64,000 nt of DNA, taken from assembly GCA_021495925.1 (NCBI GenBank), contig JAKEKT010000007.1, positions 124,001-188,000 of the forward strand, given 5' to 3'. Within the stretch, counting starts at the first letter, position 1. Every line of letters begins with the position of its first letter. Origin of the DNA: Diplodia intermedia (lineage: Eukaryota > Ascomycota > Dothideomycetes > Botryosphaeriales > Botryosphaeriaceae). The notes beneath the pieces were generated by a model, which had not been told where the DNA came from, did no database searches, and saw nothing but the letters and a program-made list of their open reading frames with translations. Made by a program: the position numbers and the translations under genes. Below, in pieces: positions 55,976 through 64,000 of this stretch.

Positions 55976-57961
55976 ATGGCCGAAACAACCCCCGTCTTCG
56001 CATACGGCGCCGCCGCCCTCCTGGGCGTCATCTCGCACGTCGCCTACTTCAACCGCTCCGAGCACCACCTCCACGCCATCCGCTACATGCAACTCTTCGC
56101 CCTCACCTACCTCGCCACCGTCTTCGTCCTCGCCCGCACCGCCGAGTCCTCCCCCTCCCCCACCGCCGCCGCCTTCCGCACCGCCACCTCCCTCGCCTCC
56201 TCATACCTCGCCGGCCTCTACGCCTCCCTCCTCACCTACCGCCTCACGCCCCTGCACCCCCTCCACGCCTTCCCCGGCCCCTTCCTCGCCCGCCTCACCT
56301 CCTTCTACCTCCCCCTCCACGTCCTGCACCGACCCCCCACCACCACCGGCGCCACCAAACGAAGCATCCCGCAAGCCTACCGCACCCTCGCCGCGCTGCA
56401 CGCCCGCCACGGCCCCATCGTCCGCGTCGGCGCGCGCGAGCTCTCCGTCGCCGACCCGGCCGCGGTCCCGCTCGTCTACGGGCCGGGCAGCGCGTGCGCC
56501 AAGGCGCCGTGGTACGACAACGACGCGCCGCTGACGAGCATGCACACCAGCCGCGACCGCGCGCACCACGACGCGCGGCGGCGGGTGTGGGCGCGGGCGT
56601 TCGCGGAGAGGGCGGTGAGGGGGTACGAGGGGAGGGTGGAGGGGCTGGTGGGGGTGTTGGTGGGGAGGTTGAGGGGGGAGGGGAACGAGGGGGACGAGGG
56701 GGTCGATGCCAGGAGCTTGTTTGCGTGGTTCGCGTATGATGTCATGGGCGCGTTGGCGTTTGGGAGGGAGGATGGGTTTGGGTGTTTGAGTCGGGGCGAG
56801 GCGCATTGGGCGGTTGAGCTGTTGGCGGAGGGGATGAAGCCGTTGGGGTTGTTTTGTGGGTGGTCTTTTTCTTTTTCTTTCCTCCATCTCTTTTTTTCGA
56901 CCTTGATTTTTGGGGTGGAGTGAATGGACTTGTGCTGACGAACCCGGTTTCAAACAGTGCCGACCTGGGCTTTTCGCTCGCTGGCCGCCATCCCCGGCCT
57001 CGCGGCCGGATACTGGAAGTTCATCGGGTACTGCTCTGACCAGCTCGACGAGCGCATGAAGACGAAGCCCGAGCACCCGGACATCATGTCGTCGCTCATC
57101 GAGCCCGTCAAGGACAGGGAGCTCAGCGACCGCGAGCTGAAGATGCTGCAGGCGGACTCGAGACTCATCATCGTCGCCGGGAGGTGCGTAGCAGCCCCGC
57201 AGGCTTCCCATCCCAATTCCCCCTTCTCTCCCTCTCTCCCTCCCCCCTCCCCACCGCGGCCGTCCGTTGTCGTCAACCACCACCACGACTAAACATAACC
57301 CCACAGCGACACCACCTCCAGCACCCTCACCCACATCTTCTACCACCTCGCCGCCAGCCCTGAGCACCAAGCCAAACTCCTCGCCGAGCTGCGCCCGCAC
57401 ATGTCGTCATCGTCCCCAGACGCCGCCGCCACCGCCGACCCGACCTTCCCCCCACGCATCCTCCAAGACCTCCCCCACCTCAACGGCCTCATCTCCGAAA
57501 CCCTCCGTCTGCACCCCCCCGTCCCCTCCGCCCTGCAGCGCCTCACGCCCCCCACCACCGGGCTCACGCTGCCCAACGGCACGCACATCCCCCCCGACAC
57601 CGTCGTCTGGTGCCCGTCCTTCGTAATCGGGCGGTCGGCGGCGGCGTACGTCGAGCCGGAGGCGTTCGTGCCGGAACGGTGGTACGACGGGGAGAAAAAG
57701 GGGTGGGTGAGGCAGGAGAAGGCGTTCGCGCCGTTCAGCATGGGCGCGTACGCGTGCATCGGCAGGCCGCTGGCGCTGATGGAGTTGCGGTGCGTGGTCG
57801 CAAGGGTGGTGGCGGTGTTTGAGGTGCGGTTGGCGAGGGGGGAGGATGGGACGGAGTTGTTGGAGGGGAGTGCGGATCATTTTACTGTGGGGTGTGGGAG
57901 GTTGCGGTTGGTGTTTAGGGAGAGGGAGGGGCGGCGGGGGGGAGGGGGGGCCGCGGCTTAG
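55976..57961 (+). CDS. Cytochrome P450 monooxygenase with multi-span N-terminus
   Basis: Exons are 55976-56855, 56958-57183 and 57307-57961 (introns 102 and 123 bp), giving 586 residues. The N-terminus has two or three hydrophobic stretches (FAYGAAALLGVISHVAYF, MQLFALTYLATVFVLA, SYLAGLYASLLTYRLTPLHP) before the AFPGPFLARLTSFY hinge. This layout is typical of the tryprostatin-hydroxylase/benzoate-4-monooxygenase-like fungal P450s. Core motifs are AGSDTTSSTLTHIFYHLA (I helix, spanning intron 2), SETLRLHPPVPSA (K helix), AFVPERWYDGE and the heme loop FAPFSMGAYACIGRPLALME. The donor at 56856 (GTGGGT) was preferred because it keeps the frame. The C-terminus is Gly/Arg-rich. Confidence 0.92.
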
Positions 57962-60089
57962 GATGGTGGGGGGCGTTGGTGGTGGTGGTTGGGGAAGAGG
58001 AGGGTTTGCCTGGTTGTCTGGGGAATGGAAGGTGGAGGGGGTTTCTCCTCTTCTTCCCTTGGAGTTCTGGCTTTTCTTACGTGCTCTCCGTACGGTGCGG
58101 AGGAATGAAAACCCTGTTTTGCTACCATGTTGGCATCTTTCGTTGCTGAACTTATGTGCCTGGAGTGTTGATCGAAACCGAACTGACTGGATGTTAATTC
58201 ATCGCTTTCTTCCGTTCGATGGTGGTACTGTGTTGCTTGTGTTATCCATCTTGATCTTTGGTTTTGCCTTTCTTCGCGACCGTCCCCGTATCTCGACAGC
58301 TCGGGTTTTGACTTTTGGCAAAATTGTGGTTCTCTCGTGGTTTCTGGGGAGGATCACAGCGTTTAGCCGGACAAACGGGGCGCACAGACTGGGTCTAACT
58401 CGAATGCCCAAGGCAGGTGCGTCGTGCGAGTTAAAACGGGGCCGTAAGGCTGAAGTGGTGGGAGCGACTTGCTCATGCTCAGCCAGGTACGGAAATTCAA
58501 TCCGAACGGAAGCTTATTAGTCGAGTCAGCGCGCACATACAAGCCGAACCACGACGCTTATTTTGAGGGACCCCATCTGCGACCATGATCGACGCCTCCA
58601 ATCGATTTACAAGTTAAAAGAAGGCTTAGCTGGACTGTGGGAGTGGTGGATGATTCTCCGTCCATTATCCAAATGCTTTGACAAGGCCCCACTTTCCCCC
58701 GTCCTTTACTTCAACCTCACCTCCCCATCATCTCTGCACTCATCTACCCATTGCGAAAACGTTCCTCTAAAAAACCTATACTCTATAATCTATCCATCTA
58801 CTCCTTCCCACCTCAAACCTCAAACCTTCTCCCACCACACCCCCATCCGCGTCCCATTCCCAATATCGGAGTGCAAATGCAACAACCTTCCCCCTTCCAC
58901 CAACTCAAACGCCCTCCTTTGCCACGTCCCCATGAACGCCGGCAGCGTCGCTACCTCGAGCGGGCCATGCACGATCTCCCCTTTCACTCCTCCCCCAATT
59001 CCCGAAACACTTATCTATGAAGGCAGTTCAGCTCGTCAGATGAACCAGGCTTCGTGGGAATCTTCCATCAGGATCTAACTTCCCATGGGAACGCTCCGTC
59101 CGAATTCAACAATCAACTACTTCGGAAATAAAATGGTGCGTGTGGATGAATTACTTCTCGAATATTCAAGACAGCCAACGTCTACACGTTTCATCCCTCT
59201 CATCGGGCAAGGGTCTCAGCCATGCAAATCCAGATTGAGGGTGTGGTGGACAACACTACCTCATTATCAAATCAGCAATCAGCACGGCTTCCTTCGAAGG
59301 TGCCTTCACAGCTTCCATCCTCATTCCTTTCTAGCTGGAGTTGTGGTGGTCAGAGACCTGTGTCGTGGTAGATCGGGGTCACATGGTTGCGTAATCTTTC
59401 CTGGACATGTGGCGGGTAGGTCCTTTCGGGAATCATCATGGTCATCCTCACTCTTCTGATCAAAAAAGGCCCAGCTGCACTCTTCGCCCTTTTAAAACCT
59501 GCACTGCATTTCCGCCACATCAGCTGCCCTTTTGGCCCGCCGGAAGGGATGGTGGGGGCGATGGGGAACATTTCCATTACGAGCCAAAGGCTGGAACAGA
59601 ACAAGTGGATTATCCTATACCTCCTTGGCTTCCGTCAGGAAACGCGAGATGGATAAAAAGGCCGTCGCTAATGTGCCTGGCAGGCTGTCATGCAAACCGA
59701 ACCACGCATGAGAAAGTCTCGGACTGGCTGTGCTTGTTCAATTCCTGTACGTCCAAGAACCACACTTCAACAGAGGCCATGTAAATGCGCAAGAGCCCTC
59801 TGCAACCATCACAACCCCTTCTCTATATGAACTCAATAAGGCCCCTCGTCAAAAAAATCCAGTGCCAGAGAAGATCGTCAACCATTCACAAGACATCGAT
59901 ACACCTCCATCACAGCAGCAGAATCAGACAGACAAAAAATTGTGTCGCAAAGACGTAGATGTATTGGCGATTCCGGGCGCGCGACTAGCATTAGGTCATA
60001 TCTGTATTTACAAGCGGTCCCAAGAAAGCGCCTTCTTTACACAACAACCCCCCCTCTCTCTCTCTCTCCACCATCGTCGTCGTCGTCGC
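57962..60089. other. Intergenic, no gene supported
   Basis: About 2.1 kb. The left part is G/T-rich 3' region of the P450 and the rest is AT-richer. ORFs at 58563-59078 and elsewhere lack motifs, signal peptides and codon bias. Confidence 0.5.
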
Positions 60090-60562
60090 TTAGATGGCGA
60101 CGGTGGCGTCGCTGGTCTGGGTGCAGACCTGGTCGTCGGCGCCGGCGCCGCCAACGCGGCAGTTGACGGGGAGCTTGGCGGAGGCCTGGGGAGCGTTGCT
60201 GTTTGCAACCGTCAGCACGTTGCGTTCGATTCGATTCGATTCGATTCGAGGAGAGCGAGGAGAGCGAGGGGGAGGGGGAATAATGGGGAGAAGAAAAAGA
60301 AGAACAAAACTTACGTGTTGACGCCCTTGAAGAGGGTGACCTGGTAGTCGGAGGCGGAGCCGGTGACGTGCCAGCTGTAGGCGGAGCCGGGGCAGGCGAT
60401 CTGGCGGGCGCCGAGGGCGGCCGGGCTGTTGGCCGAGCACTTGGTGCCGTCGATGGTGAGCTCGACCATCTGCAGGCCGTTGTTGTCGCGCAGGGTGGCG
60501 TCGGTGACGGTGGCGGCGGAGGCGAGGCCAACGACGGCGGCGGCGGCGATGAAGAACTTCAT
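60090..60562 (-). CDS. Small secreted cysteine-containing protein
   Basis: Exons are 60562-60315 and 60198-60090 (intron 116 bp), giving 118 residues. A signal peptide (MKFFIAAAAVVGLASAATV) leads a compact domain: DATLRDNNGLQMVELTIDG, TKCSANSPAALG, IACPGSAYSWHVTGSASDYQ, VTLFKGVNTNAPQ and LPVNCRVGGAGADDQVCTQ. Four cysteines could form two disulphides. The beta-strand pattern faintly recalls Alt a 1-like secreted proteins, but that is a guess. The intron carries a GATTC pentanucleotide repeat. Being small and secreted, it is a candidate effector or wall protein. Confidence 0.78.
60225..60250 (+). repeat. GATTC microsatellite in the intron of the secreted-protein gene
   Basis: About five tandem TCGAT/GATTC units lie inside the intron of the minus-strand gene at 60090-60562. 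Confidence 0.8.
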
Positions 60563-62210
60563 TTTGATTGGTGGAGGGAGTGGAAGTGTTGGTGTTGAGG
60601 GAACGATTGTTTGTCTTGTAGTGAGTGAAGGGAGCTTGTGTTGGTGATGAGAGTCTTCTGCCTCGACTTGAACGCCTTTAAGTACTTTGGCGGGCTGCTC
60701 CCCCTTTCCTTCATCTCGGTGCGATCGACATCTCAGCCTTACTCTGGCAGTATGTCATCGGCGGCCTTGAAGTTGACAAGATCTGCTGGGAAACATCGAG
60801 AGAGGGCGGTTCGGCGTAGCCTGCCCCCGGCATACGAGTTGATCGGCGGGTCTTGCACGGCCATGTGGGGTTTCGTAGGGCTGCAAGTGGCAAGGCTGCC
60901 GCTATTTCGAGACGTCGCACTCCACCGTGGCATTGCGGTTCTGTCCTGCCTTCGTCCAGCCGACGATAACTGGACGGCTAACTGTAGGGATGTTTTTCCG
61001 CGAGCGGCAACAGTTCGTACCGCGAAACCGTTCTTTGCGTCATCAATGTCTGAACCGCCCACGATCCAAGCAGGAGCCGATTATCGGCGGTGTGAGGGGG
61101 TGATGCACCATGCTTGATCCATGTGTGGTTTATTTTTAGCGTGTGGTATGGTGAGGGGGAAGGAACACGATGGATGCATCACGCACGGTTCGCTGCTTCA
61201 ATAGCACCTATGCTAACACCTGGTGAAGTGTGCAAAGAAAGACGAAAGAAAAGAAGAAGCCAGCTGCATCACAATCCAGCGTCTTCCCGTCCCCTCCGCA
61301 TTATCGCACGCCACGAACAAGCCTTCTGGAAGAGAACGGGGACGCCACAAGCGCTTCTCCGAAAACCGCCGACACGAAACGTAGGCCGCATGAGGCAATT
61401 AATCGCAGATCTTCCCCACCCGCTAAAGCCAGGCACGCAGCCCTATGGCCTCGGGTTCGTATGCAGGGGGATGCAGGGCGACCGTTCGGAACCGGTGAGC
61501 CAACGGCGTTGCTGCCAAACCCATGTGTGTGAGGGCCGATCGGCGGCGGCGGAAAGCGGGCCAAAATACAGGCGACAGGGGTCGTGGGCCGGTATAGCAT
61601 CCAAGCTGCATCTAATTAGACACATCACACTGTGAACAAGTAGCTCCGCCGCCGCTATACGAGATGGATAGTCATGAGCGGTGTCATGCGGACCGTGCAT
61701 CTGAGCAGGTGGCGAAGACGTCGTTGAGACACGAAGACGTCGGCGTGCCAAACTGCCGACTTGCGGTCCCGGATGGTGCACCTCCTGAGTCCCGTGGTGG
61801 TTTTGACCGGGGAAAGGCCCGAAAAGGCCGAGTGTTGAAACCACGACGTTCGGCGTAGTTGGGCAACCCACCCCGGCAATCGGCCCTATGAACGAGCTGG
61901 CCACTTCTCACTTTCCATTATTGAGAAGTGTGTAGAAACTTCCATTGTTCTTCCATCGAGAAGTGTGCCGAAACATGCAACCACGGCAGGTGACATAGGG
62001 TATGAGTCTTCTAAGCTCAGTACCGAGGTCGACACATTCTTTCCATGCGCTTTTGAAACTTACATTTACGTCTGGATCTTGTATATATCCAATCGCCCAT
62101 GTAATTTCCATATGAGACAGATGCGGGAGCGTTTTGAGATGTCATTATATCTTACATCTACAATCATGAGGGGAGACATATCTTGAGTATAGAGAGAGAG
62201 AGAGACAGCA
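60563..62210. other. Intergenic, no gene supported
   Basis: Contains the promoter of the small secreted protein, motif-free ORFs at 61114-61911, a short repeated GAGAAGTGTG...GAAAC motif near 61922-61976, and an AGAG tract near 62192. Confidence 0.45.
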
Positions 62211-64000
62211 TCACTCCTCCCCCCCCTCCTCCTCCCCCGACAAATCCACCGCCACCAAATCCATAATCCTCAACTTCGCCGCGCCCACCGGCTCCAACCT
62301 CACCGCCCGCACGCTGCCCTCGACACACCTCCTCTCCGCCCTCGTCCTCCCCGGCGGCAACCCCGGCACCCCCCTATACAAGCCCCACCCCTCAACAACA
62401 CAACCCCTCCCCTCCACCCACACGGGCGGCGCGCCAGGTGCAAACACCGGATCGGGCAGCACCACGCTCTCACCATCGCCATCGCCATCGAGACTGGTCC
62501 GCAGCACCAGACTGCTCTCGTCGACGGCGACGTTCCACGCCGACGCGTTGACGAGCCGCCAGTCGACGGCGAGCGGCGGGATGCCGTCGGAGCCGTTTGC
62601 GGCGCGCAGGGGGACGGCGGGGTCGGCGAAGGACTGCGGCGGGGAGGCGGACGCGTTGGTCGAGGGCACAACGAGGGCGAAGACGAGGGCGCCGGCGCGG
62701 ACGGTGAAGGTGTCGTTGGCGCGGGGGACGACGGTCAGGGGCGCGGCGAGGGTGTAGGTCAGCCGGGTCGTGCCGGCGGGGAGCGGGATGGGGTGGAGGC
62801 CGGTTGTGGGGTCGGGGCGGAGGGGGGACGGCGAAGCGGAGGTGGAGCTGTCGTTGATGATGGAGAGCGAGGAGTTGGTCGGGTCGGCCCAGGTGGGGAC
62901 GCGGACGTGGAAGGTGGTGGGGTGCGAGGCGGTGAGCGTGTAGTGCAGGGTGTTGGCGAAGGGGTAGTGGGTGTCACATGCGATGGTGATGTGGCCGCCG
63001 TTTGGGAGGGTGGTGGAAACGTTGGCCGGGCTGAGGAGCATGTGGGCGATGTCGCCGTCGTCGTTGCCGACGCGGGCGAAGGCGTTGGCGAGGAATTTGG
63101 GGAGGCCTTGCGGGTGGTTGACGGTGCAGCAGGGGTAGTTGGCTTCGACGCTGTAGAGGAGGCCGGATTCGCGGACGTTGTAGAAGGGGTTTTCGTCGAG
63201 TTCCGTCGCGAAGCCTTGGTTGGGCTGGCCGACGTACTGGCGGCCCCACCAGTCGGGAGTCATTTGCGCGGGTAGAGCGTTGAAGGCGATGGTTTCGGCC
63301 AGGTCGGCGTAGCTGTTGTTGCCCAAGGTCTGGTAGAGATAGCTCAGGGAGTACATGGTCTCGACAAGTGTACAAGTCTCCGAGCTGGTTTTTGTCAGTG
63401 CCAATTCCCGGCTCGCAAGACCGTTTTCTTACCCGTAGTACGGCGCCAATCCGGCAAGCCGCTCATCGGCGAGGATGCCTCCATGAGCAGCAGCATGGTA
63501 CCTGAAAGTCCAGTCCACTCCTCGGCGAGTAATGTCCACGAGGGTATGGTTGTGCGTGAAACGGCGGAACACCGCAAGCGCTTTGAGGCCTATTCGAGAT
63601 TCAGCACATGAGAGTCCGAGGGGGGAGAGCCAGCGCGAGAAAATCCCCCAAACCACCAGATGTGCATCTCGAAGCGTGAGCGAATTCAATCCGCCCCTGA
63701 CAACACTTGGTGACTGGGGCTGACACAACACCGAGAGACCGAGGAAACGAAAGAGTATGAGAAAACGGCGCAGCAAGAGATGTCACTTTTCCACGACAAA
63801 ACAAACTACAACGAAAACAACCGCCCAACTTACCTTGCCCGGCATTAACGCCATGCTCATACGGATACCTCGGGCCATCCGCCGGCTCGGTATCCAAAAA
63901 GTTCAAATCGCCCTTGATGAACGCGCCCTCGCGCCACCAGTCGGCCCAATCGATGGCGCCCTCGATCAAGACGCGCATGCAGTCCGCCAACTCCCCCCTC
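62211..64000 (-). CDS. GH127-like (DUF1680) glycoside hydrolase, 5' truncated by window edge
   Basis: Visible exons are 64000-63834, 63589-63433 and 63384-62211 (introns 244 and 48 bp). The 5' end is beyond the window. Segments include EGAIDWADWWREGAFIKGDL, FTHNHTLVDITRRGVDWTFR, LAGLAPYYGSETCTLVETMY, NALPAQMTPDWWGRQYVGQP and LLYSVEANYPCCTVNHPQGL. The SETCTLVE and PCCTVNHPQG blocks match the conserved Glu- and Cys-containing active-site region of GH127 beta-L-arabinofuranosidases and their fungal relatives. A C-terminal beta domain follows. No secretion signal can be judged. The likely role is cleavage of arabinofuranose-containing plant glycans, inferred from family. Confidence 0.87.

Noticed and set aside
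56201..57400. 399-codon minus-strand ORF opposite the second P450
   Set aside because: Antisense to intact P450 exons and introns. No motifs.
61690..61800. Minus-strand DVFVSQ-like string resembling the carboxylesterase DVFVPQ motif
   Set aside because: Only a short similarity. No other esterase block nearby, so probably chance.

Overview
The window is nuclear DNA from a filamentous ascomycete (Pezizomycotina). The evidence is GC-rich coding sequence broken by many short GT-AG introns (about 50 to 180 bp), an intron-bearing tRNA-Ser(CGA), and typical ascomycete families: deuterolysin, GH76 Dcw1/Dfg5-type mannosidase, GH127, CE4 deacetylase, sugar-porter MFS, microsomal P450s and fungal heme oxygenase. 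I could not fix the class or genus from sequence alone.

Layout. 0-1 kb: 3' part of an ACMSD/6-methylsalicylate-decarboxylase-like amidohydrolase. 1-4 kb: a degraded interval with a 106-bp inverted-repeat element, a fragment of an unknown gene and a broken NO VEIN/sacsin-like gene. 3.9-4.3 kb: a small secreted protein made of two cysteine-rich (knottin-pattern) repeats separated by a Kex2 site. 5.7-9.8 kb: tail-anchored heme oxygenase, tRNA-Ser and a conserved protein of unknown function. 12-13.2 kb: deuterolysin. 14.3-18.9 kb: a low-complexity protein, a second inverted-repeat element next to a second copy of the unknown gene fragment, and a C2H2 zinc-finger gene. 19.9-23.9 kb: Ubc6-type E2 and an aquaporin with a long tail. 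25.8-28.1 kb: large CE4 polysaccharide deacetylase. 29-37 kb: repeat-rich stretch with an F-box-like gene, a small gene with a duplicated last exon, a conserved fungal gene, ankyrin and NADPH-oxidase pseudogene pieces, a third degenerate element and a small zinc-binding protein. 37.8-46.7 kb: SDR, FAD monooxygenase, MFS sugar porter and P450 as adjacent divergent and convergent pairs, a candidate metabolic cluster. 47.5-48.2 kb: carboxylesterase relic. 48.7-58 kb: small membrane protein, GH76, aldehyde dehydrogenase and a second P450. 60-64 kb: small secreted protein and the start-truncated GH127 gene.

Several genes act on the wall or extracellular space (deuterolysin, CE4 deacetylase, GH76, GH127, two small secreted proteins). 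The redox genes at 38-46 kb could form one pathway. The pseudogenes and inverted-repeat elements lie mainly at 1-4, 16.8-17.3, 34.6-36.4 and 47.5-48.2 kb.

All exon boundaries were read by eye from splice signals and reading-frame continuity. Every complete spliced model given here sums to a multiple of three. Functional names rest on motif recognition without database searches.
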